Shown: positions 53,485 through 62,822, counted from the stretch's first letter. The stretch: DNA of 64,000 bases from Bacteroidota bacterium (GCA_020161395.1 JAIUOE010000003.1:372001-436000); one strand, 5' to 3'. Program-made: numbers and translations. The notes: generated by a model not told the origin, from the letters alone.

Positions 53485-54825
53485 CTAATAAATTTTGACG
53501 AGGTCGACTCCTCTGTAGTAATGGAGGAGGATCTCATCAAACGAGTATCCCTTTTCCGCCATTACTGCGGCTCCAATTTGACAGAGACCCACTCCATGAC
53601 CCCAACCGGCGCCACGAATGAGAAATCCGGAAGGGATGCCATTTTCAACTTTTAGCGGCTGTACGACAAACGCAGACGAATAGAGGTGGGATTCAGAAAG
53701 AGCCCTGCGGATTTCAAGTTCCTTCCCGATTGTTATGGTTTTCTTCGTTCCCTCTATCCTGAGCTTGTATATCCTTCCCGACTCACCTCTTGCAAGGGGT
53801 GTCAACTGCAGGATATCTCCCAGATCGACATTCAATTTTTTCTTCAGTAAATCCTTCAGATTTTGCTGAGAGATTTCGACCTTCCATCTGTAAAAATCCA
53901 CTGTTTCCTGATCGTAATGTAAAAGCACCTGTGAAAGTACAGATTTGTCTTTGGTATTGCAGAACGCCTCCGGCTCACCGAGTATCCATTTACTGGCGTT
54001 CGTCTCATCCTTCAGTTCAGTACTGAACTCATCCGGTTCATACTTGTAGTCGATAACTTTGCTAAGATATGGTACTTCCTTGTTCTCCCATACATAACCA
54101 AAAGCTTCTGAAACACCACCGCACGATTTTGAAAATCTTGCATCGCAGATTTCAGAACCTGACTTAAGAACGAGTCCCTTTGTTTCATCCACTGCCTTGC
54201 TCGCAGCCTCGGTAAAAATCTTAGTTATTCCCTGATACCGCTGGCAATGGTCATCGGCACATACATCAAAATCTTCATGATCCTCCCTGTCGTACCACCG
54301 GACGATTTCCTCGTCACTGATGATTATTCCTTTTTCTTTGCTGCTCAGATTTTTTTTGACATTCGATTGTTCAATCTGCGAAAGAAGCCAGCTCCTCGAT
54401 ATGACAGAATGAGCCTTTAAGAGGGAGACACTGCTTTTGGCACTCATCTCGGAGGATATTACACTTTTAAGGTATTCTTCAATATTGATGATATTGATCG
54501 CACATACTTTATCCCCTTTTCTGAGAAGTTTCAGGGCACCTTTGAAATTTTCCTTTTCTTTCCTCTCCCAGTGGAACTGAACGCCTATTACCACATCCTT
54601 GATCATGAAGTGTTCGGTCTCCGGAGAATTGGGGGTCAGAATGAACGATTCATCTTCAATCAGTTTTTTACCCGCTCCTTCAAGAACAAGTTTACCGTTC
54701 CTCACGACAGCCTGAAATACCCCGCTGAAAAAGTCTTCCTGATTATTTATGTAATAATCGCCGTAACAAGTAAAATTTATAACCGAATCGGTCAGTATTC
54801 CCACACTAATCAGTGGTTCGTCCAT
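53485..54825 (-). CDS. SpoIID/LytB-domain protein (446 aa)
   Basis: A SpoIID-like protein: INIEEYLKSVISSEMSAKSSVSLLKAHSVISRSW carries the catalytic Glu region of peptidoglycan lytic transglycosylases, then SKSCGGVSEAFGYVWEN and the C-terminal GWGHGVGLCQIGAAVMAEKG. SpoIID proteins cut glycan strands after stem peptides are removed. Unusually there is no signal peptide: the start is MDEPLISVGILTDSVINFT, already in the domain's N-terminal part. Either export uses another route, or this subtype acts in the cytoplasm. The organism is not a sporeformer on present evidence. Confidence 0.85.
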   Translation of the reverse strand: MDEPLISVGILTDSVINFTCYGDYYINNQEDFFSGVFQAVVRNGKLVLEGAGKKLIEDESFILTPNSPETEHFMIKDVVIGVQFHWERKEKENFKGALKLLRKGDKVCAINIINIEEYLKSVISSEMSAKSSVSLLKAHSVISRSWLLSQIEQSNVKKNLSSKEKGIIISDEEIVRWYDREDHEDFDVCADDHCQRYQGITKIFTEAASKAVDETKGLVLKSGSEICDARFSKSCGGVSEAFGYVWENKEVPYLSKVIDYKYEPDEFSTELKDETNASKWILGEPEAFCNTKDKSVLSQVLLHYDQETVDFYRWKVEISQQNLKDLLKKKLNVDLGDILQLTPLARGESGRIYKLRIEGTKKTITIGKELEIRRALSESHLYSSAFVVQPLKVENGIPSGFLIRGAGWGHGVGLCQIGAAVMAEKGYSFDEILLHYYRGVDLVKIY

Positions 54826-54853
54826 AAAACAATCCTTACAATGTAAATCGAAA

Positions 54854-54873
54854 TTTGTATTTTAATATACAAA
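54854..54873. promoter_or_regulatory. Inverted repeat between divergent SpoIID-like and arginase-like genes
   Basis: TTTGTAT-N6-ATACAAA, perfect 7-bp arms, lies in the 124-base divergent intergenic region, 29 bases above the SpoIID-like start and 77 above the arginase-like start. It could be an operator for either gene. Confidence 0.35.
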
Positions 54874-54915
54874 ACCGTTCATAAAATTTTAATTATTCAG
54901 TAAAATTATCTTTTA

Positions 54916-54923
54916 TATTTTTG
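54916..54923 (+). promoter_or_regulatory. TATTTTTG box (-7-like) above arginase-like gene
   Basis: TATTTTTG fits TAnnTTTG and lies 27 bases above the ATG at 54950. The -33 side lacks TTG. Confidence 0.3.
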
Positions 54924-54949
54924 TAACTTTCAATCAAAAAGTATTTCCA

Positions 54950-55861
54950 ATGAAGAAAAAAGTCAAGATTATCGGATTCCCTATGGACCTCGGCGCCGGA
55001 CGACGCGGTGTGGATATGGGTCCTTCTGCATTACGGATCGCCAACCTTAACGAAAAGCTGACAGAACTCGGCTATGATGTGGAAGATCACGGCGATATAG
55101 TTATTGAGATCATGGAGACTCAAAAGGTCAAAAATGACAAACTCAAGTATATCGATGAGATTGAAAGGACTTCACTAAAACTTGCAGAACTTGTGGAAGA
55201 AACCCTCGACAACGAAGACTTCCCGCTGTGTATAGGTGGAGATCATTCGATGGCTCTGGGTACTCTGGGAGGAATCTCTGCATACTGCAGAAAAAGAAAC
55301 CTGCGACTGGGAGTGATCTGGATTGATGCTCATGCAGACATGAATACAGATGAGACCACACCTTCAGGAAATATTCACGGGATGTCACTTGCAGCTTCGA
55401 TTGGCTTGGGATCACCGAGGCTGACAGAACTTTACTCCCCTGCTCCCAAGGTGCTCCCGGAAAACGCAGTGATTATCGGAGCACGGAGCATCGACACCGA
55501 GGAAAGACTCAATATCAAAAAAACCGGGATCACGGTTTACACAATGTCAGATATCGATAAACTCGGGATTCACCGCATAACATCAAGAGTATTAAAACAG
55601 TTTAAGAACAAGGTGGATCACATCCATGTCAGTTTCGATGTCGACAGTGTTGAACCGACTGTCGTACCCGGGGTTGGAACACCCGTTCCGGGAGGTTTGA
55701 GCTACAGAGAGGCTCATCTTCTGATGGAAACAATCGCAGAGTGTGGCTGTATGTCGTCTCTCGAAATCACGGAAGTTAATCCAATCCTGGATAATCAGAA
55801 TGCCTCTGCAGTTTTTGCAGTCGATTTAATAGCATCAAGCATGGGAATGAGAATTTTGTAA
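54950..55861 (+). CDS. rocF: Arginase/agmatinase-family ureohydrolase, probably arginase (303 aa)
   Basis: Two-manganese ureohydrolase. All metal ligands are visible: H99 (GGDHS), D126, H128 and D130 (WIDAHADMN) and the two Asp in SFDVDSVEP. Substrate loops TPSGNIHGM (N141, H143) and MGPSALR favour arginase over agmatinase. It would hydrolyse arginine to ornithine and urea. No urease or ornithine genes are beside it. A small membrane-protein gene starts two bases downstream and probably shares the transcript. Confidence 0.9.
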   Translation: MKKKVKIIGFPMDLGAGRRGVDMGPSALRIANLNEKLTELGYDVEDHGDIVIEIMETQKVKNDKLKYIDEIERTSLKLAELVEETLDNEDFPLCIGGDHSMALGTLGGISAYCRKRNLRLGVIWIDAHADMNTDETTPSGNIHGMSLAASIGLGSPRLTELYSPAPKVLPENAVIIGARSIDTEERLNIKKTGITVYTMSDIDKLGIHRITSRVLKQFKNKVDHIHVSFDVDSVEPTVVPGVGTPVPGGLSYREAHLLMETIAECGCMSSLEITEVNPILDNQNASAVFAVDLIASSMGMRIL

Positions 55862-55863
55862 CC

Positions 55864-56403
55864 ATGAACAACATTAAACAATTCATCGCTTTTGTTTTGT
55901 TAATCGGCTCGGTTATGTGGGGCCTCAAGGCATTCAATGTACTCGATATAACATTTCCATTCATCTTCTCGTTTTTATTTATCCTTATAGGGCTGGCAAC
56001 CGTGGTTGTGGTGTTCGGGAAGCATGATATCCCTGCACTTCTGATCGGGACAACAATGTTTTTAATCGGGATTCTAATTTACCTCAATCAGAATTTTTAT
56101 TCCATTCCGTGGGCGGATCTGCTGCTCCCGACTGCAATGTTTATGATTGGGGTGAACCTCATAGTACTCTTCCTGGATAATCCTAAAACTCCGCAGTTTC
56201 TTCTTGTTTCAGCGGTTTTTATTGGCTTCCCCTTCTTCTTCCTAAGCAAGGAAAATTCGATGACTGTAACTTCGATGCTGGAAGCCATTCTGGAAATGGC
56301 ATCGAAATACTGGCTGATAATCTTCCTGGCAGCTATATCAGTGTTTTTTATTCTACTTCAGGGTAATTTCACAAGAAAAGACGACGAAGATCATCTCAGT
56401 TAG
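55864..56403 (+). CDS. Multi-pass membrane protein (179 aa), downstream of arginase
   Basis: Six hydrophobic helices with short loops: IKQFIAFVLLIGSVMWGLKA, ITFPFIFSFLFILIGLATVV, IPALLIGTTMFLIGILIYL and three more up to WLIIFLAAISVFFILLQG, then a charged C-terminus (FTRKDDEDHLS). Family not firmly recognised; the helix pattern is like LiaF/DUF5668-type membrane proteins. It begins two bases below the arginase stop and overlaps the convergent anti-sigma gene by eight bases. Confidence 0.65.
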   Translation: MNNIKQFIAFVLLIGSVMWGLKAFNVLDITFPFIFSFLFILIGLATVVVVFGKHDIPALLIGTTMFLIGILIYLNQNFYSIPWADLLLPTAMFMIGVNLIVLFLDNPKTPQFLLVSAVFIGFPFFFLSKENSMTVTSMLEAILEMASKYWLIIFLAAISVFFILLQGNFTRKDDEDHLS

Positions 56404-57856
56404 CCTGAGCTTTCATTATCAATAATCCACTCATAATGACAGTGTTCGACGGTGTTTCGCTGCCCGTCACATTTTCTTCCGTAAGAATCACTTTGAAGGT
56501 GCCTGTCTGTCCAAGGTCTGGGAGATTATTCAACTCAAAAAATTCGACATTCTGATCGGGGATGTTGATTCCGCCTGCCTTGACATATTTTTCACCTGTC
56601 TGAATCCAGAGTTGAAATCCTTTACCTGAATTGAACGACATTATATTCGAAAATTGAAGGAATCCTTTTCTTTCTTTTACACCATAGAAGAATTTCCCAA
56701 ATGTCTCGGGAAAGTCGTCTGAACCATAAAGATTCACCAGACCGGCGGTTTTAACGGAACTGAAAAAAAGAAGAAGATTCTGGTTCATCACTACCGTGCT
56801 TTTCAGAAGTTCTGTCTTTGCCTGGGCGGTTCCAAGTTCCTTAATCCTGTTGTCAAGTTTTTCTTCAGACGCCTGAATCATTGAAAACATGAAATACACC
56901 ACAATAGCAAAACAGATTACTAAAGTTGCTGTAACGCCCCAAAAAGCCGTGGCAGTGACACTCCCGCTGACATCGATAATATTGCCTCTGAAAGACTTCC
57001 GGTTCTTCACTCCCGGTTCCCGGGTAAGCGGTTCAGGTATCTGATCCTCCGCCATTTCAACCGGCTCTTCCTGAAACTCCTCGCCAAGTTCTTTCTCAAT
57101 CAGTTGTTTTCGTCTGGCTCTCCGCGGACTTATGGGATGAACGGGAGCATCTTCTGCATCAGGTTCATCGATTTTAATATCATAGTACGGCGGCTCAGGT
57201 TCCTGTTGATCCGGTGAGTACAGGGGTTCGACGGGAGCATCCGGTAGTATCTGTTCACGCGAAATATGCGGGAAGAAACCGCTTTCTGCCGCGGCACCTG
57301 TATCCACAGATTCTTCACCCGGTTCATCTCTTTCTGGAGCAGGCCGGTCACCGGCTCCGGGCCTCTCCTGCGGTTCTCCCCCTCTGGCGTTCATTTGGGT
57401 GCTCAATCCCGGTCTTTGGAATCCCGGTTGCCGGTTGAAAGAGGGCCTTGCCTGGTCATTTCGAACGATGCTGTAGGGATCAATCTCCGGTGATTCAATA
57501 AGCTCCTCAACCTTTTTGTTTGCATCTTTCGCTCCGTGATTATCAGATTCTTCAACAAAACTGGTCAGTTTTGTAAAACTGATGGTTTTTCTCTCCGGTG
57601 ACCGTGACGGGCTTGAATTCCCCAGTTCATCTATTCGGGTAAGGATTCTCTCCAATGACTGCTGTGGTGGCTCTTTGGGGTTTATAAACGAAACCAGCAG
57701 AGCTGTCAGGTTCTGATACTCTCCAAGTTCCTGTCTTGCAAAATCTTCATTCGATTCCATGTAGTGGACAAACTCAATGAAATCATCCTTGTCAAGTGCT
57801 CCCAGGGCGAACGCCTGAATCAGGTTTTCAAATTTCTTTTTCTCTTCAGTTGTCAT
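56396..57856 (-). CDS. RskA-like anti-sigma factor with long cytoplasmic linker (486 aa)
   Basis: The N-terminal ~75 residues (LIQAFALGALDKDDFIEFVHYMESNEDF) match the anti-sigma domain of RskA-type proteins. A Pro/Glu-rich linker of about 210 residues follows, then a membrane helix (about 300-325, ATAFWGVTATLVICFAIVVYF) and a periplasmic RskA C-terminal domain (KGFQLWIQTGEKYVKAGG). It would hold the ECF sigma factor encoded just upstream at the membrane until regulated proteolysis. The linker is far longer than usual. Its ATG overlaps the sigma stop by four bases. Confidence 0.85.
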   Translation of the reverse strand: MTTEEKKKFENLIQAFALGALDKDDFIEFVHYMESNEDFARQELGEYQNLTALLVSFINPKEPPQQSLERILTRIDELGNSSPSRSPERKTISFTKLTSFVEESDNHGAKDANKKVEELIESPEIDPYSIVRNDQARPSFNRQPGFQRPGLSTQMNARGGEPQERPGAGDRPAPERDEPGEESVDTGAAAESGFFPHISREQILPDAPVEPLYSPDQQEPEPPYYDIKIDEPDAEDAPVHPISPRRARRKQLIEKELGEEFQEEPVEMAEDQIPEPLTREPGVKNRKSFRGNIIDVSGSVTATAFWGVTATLVICFAIVVYFMFSMIQASEEKLDNRIKELGTAQAKTELLKSTVVMNQNLLLFFSSVKTAGLVNLYGSDDFPETFGKFFYGVKERKGFLQFSNIMSFNSGKGFQLWIQTGEKYVKAGGINIPDQNVEFFELNNLPDLGQTGTFKVILTEENVTGSETPSNTVIMSGLLIMKAQAN

Positions 57857-58416
57857 CCTTCACCATGCAATAAATTGTCTCTTAATGAACCGAGTGCGAT
57901 CCGGATTTTGGAATTCACGGTCTGTATCGGAATATTCAAATTTTTACTGATCTCCGATTGTGTAAATCCATAGTACATTCCAAGATAAATGACATGCTGC
58001 TGAGCCTCCGTCAGCGTCATCAAAGCTTTCTCAATATTTTCACTGATATTCATTCCCATTTCCAAATCAAGCGGATCTATCTGTGAAGAGAGATGTGGCA
58101 CGATAATATAGTTCTCGTAATCATCACTGTAGGGATCCATCGGTGTGGTGTTCCATTTCCGTCTTTTCGTGTCAATGGCTTTATTTCTTGCGAGGGTAAT
58201 AATCCAGCAATATGCGTTCTGCGAATTTACATTATAGAGATGTGCCTTGTTCCAGATAATGAGAAATACCTCTTCGTAGGTGGTATCGGCAAGAGCTTCT
58301 TCTTCAATTATCTTCGTTACAAGAGCATACACAAGTTTATTGTAACGACGGTACAAATCCTTAAAGGCTGCTACATCCTTTTTGGCTACATTCACTAAAA
58401 GTTCGTGGTCACTCAT
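57853..58416 (-). CDS. ECF RNA polymerase sigma factor, SigK-like (187 aa)
   Basis: An ECF sigma factor: sigma-2 region (about 15-85, FKDLYRRYNKLVYALVTKI, NAYCWIITLARNKAIDTKRR) and sigma-4 region (about 125-185, EAQQHVIYLGMYYGFTQSEI and a helix-turn-helix NLNIPIQTVNSKIRIALGSL). It directs RNA polymerase to a stress or envelope regulon of unknown extent. Co-transcribed with its anti-sigma factor from a Bacteroidota-type promoter at 58481-58510. Confidence 0.93.
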   Translation of the reverse strand: MSDHELLVNVAKKDVAAFKDLYRRYNKLVYALVTKIIEEEALADTTYEEVFLIIWNKAHLYNVNSQNAYCWIITLARNKAIDTKRRKWNTTPMDPYSDDYENYIIVPHLSSQIDPLDLEMGMNISENIEKALMTLTEAQQHVIYLGMYYGFTQSEISKNLNIPIQTVNSKIRIALGSLRDNLLHGEG

Positions 58417-58480
58417 TCTTTGTCCATTCTGAATGAATCAATTTTGATCAACTATAACTATTTTACACAATCGTAAAACA

Positions 58481-58510
58481 CAAATTTACCAATTTTCACA
58501 CCCTTGTCAA
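58481..58510 (-). promoter_or_regulatory. Bacteroidota-type promoter of the sigma/anti-sigma operon
   Basis: On the minus strand TTG (58510-58508) is followed after exactly 19 bases by TAAATTTG (58488-58481), both matching the consensus TTG-N19-TAnnTTTG. A transcript from about 58474 would have a 58-base leader. This is the clearest promoter in the window. Confidence 0.65.
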
Positions 58511-58526
58511 CTATTTTTTACACGAT

Positions 58527-59048
58527 ATGAAACTTACACTAAAACCATTCTCAAATGAAATCAAATTATCCGTCACTTTTTCAATAAATCAGGGAAAAAC
58601 CGGACTCGAATGTTCATGGGAGATTACAGGTGATACCTCCACTTTGAGCCTTCCTGTCTATGATTCAAAAGGGCGCAGGCTTTATCTCTGGCTTGATACA
58701 TGCTTCGAATTCTTTCTGAAGTTCGAAGGAAATCCAGATTACTATGAGTTTAATTTTGCTCCTGACAGTTGTTTCAATATTTTCCACCTCGACAGCTATC
58801 GTGCTCCCATAATTGAAACGACTGATTTTACAGTCTCCGGCTTATCCATGGATTTGAGCGATGATCAACTTCAATTCCATGCTCGAATTACTCCCGCTAT
58901 TAAACTCCCGGCAATGAGAGCCAACTTTCTTCCTTCTATGGTAGTTAAGAAAAAAAACGGCGAAATTTCGTTTTGGGCGTCCGATCATTCTGAAAACAAG
59001 CCCGATTTTCATGATGCAGTTACATTTAAAAACGAATTGATTTTTTGA
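58527..59048 (+). CDS. DOMON-like protein (173 aa)
   Basis: A small beta-sandwich protein like the DOMON/CBM9-like proteins that share the pattern LWLDTCFEFFL..YYEFNFAP..F.SYR. Residues 15-45 and 50-90 show it (ECSWEITGDTSTLSLP, RLYLWLDTCFEFFLKFEG, YYEFNFAPDSCFNIFHLDSY). No signal peptide. Ligand (heme or carbohydrate) unknown. It is divergently transcribed from the sigma factor gene. Confidence 0.72.
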   Translation: MKLTLKPFSNEIKLSVTFSINQGKTGLECSWEITGDTSTLSLPVYDSKGRRLYLWLDTCFEFFLKFEGNPDYYEFNFAPDSCFNIFHLDSYRAPIIETTDFTVSGLSMDLSDDQLQFHARITPAIKLPAMRANFLPSMVVKKKNGEISFWASDHSENKPDFHDAVTFKNELIF

Positions 59049-59228
59049 AACTGTATGTTAAATTAAAGGATCAGACAAGTCACTTTAACTTTAATTAATC
59101 TTAATTATTAAATGTCTCTATTTCATGTTTTACTTTAGCATGAATTTAAAAATTTTTACATCTCAATTTTAGCAAATTAATATCAGGTAATAAAAATTCC
59201 TGCCCGAAGATATTTGCGGAAACAAAAA

Positions 59229-59257
59229 AAAAGCTGCCCTGATTCAGGACAGCTTTT
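59229..59257 (-). terminator. Terminator of valS
   Basis: AAAAGCTGTCCTGA pairs with TCAGGGCAGCTTTT (one wobble) and is followed by T on the minus strand. It is 21 bases below the valS stop. Confidence 0.9.
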
Positions 59258-59277
59258 TGATTTTCTGGTGTTTTAAT

Positions 59278-61887
59278 CTATGAAAGATCTGCCAATATCG
59301 CTTCAAGCTTCGAAAGGCTTTCCTCCCAGTCGCGTTTCTTGTTTCTTTCTCTCTCGATAATATCAACGGGAGCACGGGAAACAAACTCCTCGTTCGACAG
59401 CTTTTTGTCAAGTCCGGTCAAGCCGCCTTTGATTCGTTCTATCTCTTTTTCGAGACGGGTTCTTTCAACCTCGATATCTATGAGTCCTTCAAGAGGTACA
59501 TAAATTTCGCAGTCTTTTATCACGGCTGAAGCGCTCTTATGGGGTTTAACTGTATCGTTCCCTGAAAAAATTTCCTCAACCTTTGCCAGTTTTTTTATCA
59601 GATCACCATACAGCGGGTCAAAAACATCCGTTTTTAAGTAGAGTTTTACCGGTTTCGAAGGTGCAATTTTCATTTCGCCTCGAATGTTTCTTACAGCGGT
59701 AATCAAATTCTGCAGGAATTCCATTTGCTTTTCGCCGGCAACATCCACTTTGGTTTCGTCAACTTCAGGGAACTTGGCAACACTGATAGAGTCACCAGTG
59801 TTTCTCGTTTTAATGAGCTGCCAAAGTTCTTCGGTTATGTAAGGCATGAATGGATGAAGAAGTCTCAGTATATTATCAAATATACCAACCGCCTTCTGCG
59901 CCGCATCGGCTTTTACTGCCGGATCGTCACTGTAGAATCTGTTCTTGATTAATTCGATGTACCAGTCGCAGAAATCCGTCCAAATAAAACTGTAAATCAG
60001 TTTAGAGGAGTTCGTCAACTCGAAATCATCAAGGTTTTTATTCAACTCCCTGATAGTGGAATTTAGTCTGGAATTTATCCACTTGTCAACAAAATCTTCG
60101 TTGGCAGGTTTGTAATTCTCATCGTAAACAAATCCATCGGGTGTGTTCATCAAAATAAACCTTCCCGCATTCCAGATTTTGTTTGCGAAGTTTCGACCTA
60201 TCTCACACTTGTCTTCACTGAATCGTACATCCTGTCCAAGCGGGGCAAGAAACATCATCGTAAATCTTAATGCATCTGCTCCATATTTGTCGATTACATC
60301 CAGGGGATCTGGAGAATTCCCGAGAGATTTGCTCATTTTTCTTCCGAGGTCATCTCTTATAACACTCGTAAAATAGACATGCTTAAAGGGGATCTCACCC
60401 TGGAAATAGTAGCCTGCCATGATCATTCTGGCAACCCAGAAGAAAATAATATCAGGAGCTGTAACAAGTGCATCGGTGGGATAATAATATTTTTGCTCTT
60501 CTTCTGTCATAAAGACATCGTGAGCCCAAAGCCAGCTCGAAGCCCAGGTATCAAGTACATCGTTGTCCTGAAGCCAGTTTTCGGGATCGGATGGCGGCAC
60601 TGTATCACAATAGATTTCACCCGTTTCGTTGTGATACCAAACGGGAATTCTGTGTCCCCACCATAACTGCCGGGAAATGCACCAGTCTTTTATATTTGCC
60701 ATCCAGTGTTCATAGGTTTTCACCCAGTGTGGAGGATAAAATTTAATTTCACCTTCACTCACAGCCTTAAGGGCAGGTTTTGCAAGTTCATCCATTTTCA
60801 TGAACCACTGCTCCGACATGTATGGCTCAACCTGAACATTACCCCGTTGCGAGAAACCAATATTGGTTGTATAGTCTTCAGTTTTCACCATGAAACCCTG
60901 TTCTTCGAGCATTTTCACTGCTTTTTTACGGGCTTCATATCTGTCAAGTCCATGGAATTCCACAGGAGCATTGTGATTAAGGGTTGCATCCGGATTGAGA
61001 ATGTTGATGAACTGCAGCTTGTGTCTGAGTCCGACTTCATAATCATTGACATCATGAGCGGGAGTCATCTTAACTGCACCTGTTCCAAATGTGGAATCGA
61101 CATAAGTGTCGGCAATAATCTCAATCTCACGACCTGTCAGCGGCAGAATCAGTTTCTTCCCGATGAAATCTTTGTATCTCTCATCTTCAGGGTTGACTGC
61201 AACAGCGGTATCACCAAACATTGTCTCAGGTCTTGTGGTAGCTACCACAACTTCGCCACTGCCATCCACCATCGGATATCTGATGTGGTACAATTTGATA
61301 TTCATTGTTTGATAGTAAACTTCCTCATCCGAAATGGCGCTTTGTGTTTTTGGATCCCAGTTTACCATTCTGTACCCTCTGTAGATAAGTCCGTCTTTAT
61401 ACAGCTTTACAAATGATTCGATTACTTTACCATAATAATGATCATCCATGGTAAAGCGAAGTCTCTCCCAATCACAGCTTATTCCAAGCTTTTTAAGCTG
61501 GCTGATGATAATTCCGCCGTATTTCTCTTTCCACTCATGGCAATGCTCCAGGAATTTCTCGCGACCTGTATCCTTTTTGGTTATCCCTTGGGAAGCAAGA
61601 TGCGCAACCACTTTTGATTCTGTCGCTATAGATGCATGATCTGTACCCGGTACCCAGCAGGCATTGAATCCCTGCATTCTTTTGTGTCTGATAAGGATGT
61701 CCTGAATTGAATTATTCAAAACATGTCCCAGGTGGAGCATTCCGGTGATATTCGGGGGAGGAATTACGATGGTGTAAGGAGTTTTTGTTTCATCAACCTC
61801 GGATCTGAAAAGTTTGTGGTCTTGCCAGTATTTATACCACTTCGTCTCAACGGGTGACGGACTGTACGCTTTATCTATTTCAATCAT
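59278..61887 (-). CDS. valS: Valyl-tRNA synthetase
   Basis: An 869-residue class I synthetase that charges tRNA-Val with editing of threonine. HIGH-type motif PPPNITGMLHLGHV near residue 40, editing domain (about 170-330), KMSKS motif GRKMSKSLGNSPDPLD near 520, anticodon-binding domain, and a C-terminal coiled-coil arm (last 70 residues, EVERTRLEKEIERIKGG). I place the start at ATG 61887 (MIEIDKAYSPSP) after GGAAAATTG, nine codons inside the longest frame. Confidence 0.95.
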   Translation of the reverse strand: MIEIDKAYSPSPVETKWYKYWQDHKLFRSEVDETKTPYTIVIPPPNITGMLHLGHVLNNSIQDILIRHKRMQGFNACWVPGTDHASIATESKVVAHLASQGITKKDTGREKFLEHCHEWKEKYGGIIISQLKKLGISCDWERLRFTMDDHYYGKVIESFVKLYKDGLIYRGYRMVNWDPKTQSAISDEEVYYQTMNIKLYHIRYPMVDGSGEVVVATTRPETMFGDTAVAVNPEDERYKDFIGKKLILPLTGREIEIIADTYVDSTFGTGAVKMTPAHDVNDYEVGLRHKLQFINILNPDATLNHNAPVEFHGLDRYEARKKAVKMLEEQGFMVKTEDYTTNIGFSQRGNVQVEPYMSEQWFMKMDELAKPALKAVSEGEIKFYPPHWVKTYEHWMANIKDWCISRQLWWGHRIPVWYHNETGEIYCDTVPPSDPENWLQDNDVLDTWASSWLWAHDVFMTEEEQKYYYPTDALVTAPDIIFFWVARMIMAGYYFQGEIPFKHVYFTSVIRDDLGRKMSKSLGNSPDPLDVIDKYGADALRFTMMFLAPLGQDVRFSEDKCEIGRNFANKIWNAGRFILMNTPDGFVYDENYKPANEDFVDKWINSRLNSTIRELNKNLDDFELTNSSKLIYSFIWTDFCDWYIELIKNRFYSDDPAVKADAAQKAVGIFDNILRLLHPFMPYITEELWQLIKTRNTGDSISVAKFPEVDETKVDVAGEKQMEFLQNLITAVRNIRGEMKIAPSKPVKLYLKTDVFDPLYGDLIKKLAKVEEIFSGNDTVKPHKSASAVIKDCEIYVPLEGLIDIEVERTRLEKEIERIKGGLTGLDKKLSNEEFVSRAPVDIIERERNKKRDWEESLSKLEAILADLS

Positions 61888-62048
61888 CAATTTTCCAAAA
61901 ATTATAAAATTCAAACTTTAAATATACGGAAATCAGATTGATGTCAGAGATTGCAAGTTTGATGTCAGAGGTTTGAAACTTAAAGTCTTGCTCTCTTTAG
62001 CATTACAAAAAAATAAATCATAACTAATAACTCATAACTAAATCAAGT

Positions 62049-62822
62049 CTATCTAACTACTTCAATCAGTCTTTCCCTGATCCTGTAGTTTGGCAAAAGA
62101 AGATCAATTTCACTTCCGGCGAGGAACTGAAAAAGGAAATAATCCCCTTCCTTCCTGACAACACCTGTTTCTTCAGCATACCATACCTCACCCGAATAAG
62201 TTAGATTCAGGGGTCCCTGACCCAAATCAGGGATGCTGATTGTAAGGTTGTAACCGACTCTCTCGGCTTTTACACTTCCGGTTACGCCTCTGATGGTATC
62301 GGTTACCGTTACGCTCCCAAGATATGTGGCTGTACAGTTGATAATCGGGATGATAACCACATTAAATTTAAAAGCCGACCAGGTTTGTCCCGAATAAAAC
62401 GGAAGCGACAGTGGAGTTATTTCCCTGTCGATCTGTACGAATGGTTTCAATGTGTCCGGAATGAGACCCGTCACGCCTGTAGTATCCAGATAATAATAAA
62501 GACCCCGTTGGGTTTTACGGACCTTCGACCTTTGAATTACACTTCCACCTGAAAAATAGTCGATTTGATCAATTTGCTGAAAATAGGGGGTACCGGCTGT
62601 TACCTGTTCACTTCCAAAACTGGTGACTTTGGTTCCAATATTAAAATACTGTGATCCGCCCGAAACCGAATCAACAGAATATCTGCTGATTGCTCCGTTG
62701 GGAAGTGGAAAATAATTTTTTACGACAGCAGGAGGCTCCGGTGATACTGAATCTTTACAAGAGGTAAAAATAAACGCCTGAAAAAGGATAACCGGTATTA
62801 GAATTGCTCGTTTAATATTCAT
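62049..62822 (-). CDS. Lipoprotein of unknown function (257 aa)
   Basis: Family not recognised. Signal MNIKRAILIPVILFQAFIFTSCKDS with lipobox FTSC; the lipidated Cys is at about 22. The mature part is beta-rich (RYSVDSVSGGSQYFNIGTK, YSGEVWYAEETGVVRKEGDY) and probably folds as a barrel or sandwich in the envelope. Its ATG overlaps the rdgB stop by four bases. Confidence 0.72.
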   Translation of the reverse strand: MNIKRAILIPVILFQAFIFTSCKDSVSPEPPAVVKNYFPLPNGAISRYSVDSVSGGSQYFNIGTKVTSFGSEQVTAGTPYFQQIDQIDYFSGGSVIQRSKVRKTQRGLYYYLDTTGVTGLIPDTLKPFVQIDREITPLSLPFYSGQTWSAFKFNVVIIPIINCTATYLGSVTVTDTIRGVTGSVKAERVGYNLTISIPDLGQGPLNLTYSGEVWYAEETGVVRKEGDYFLFQFLAGSEIDLLLPNYRIRERLIEVVR

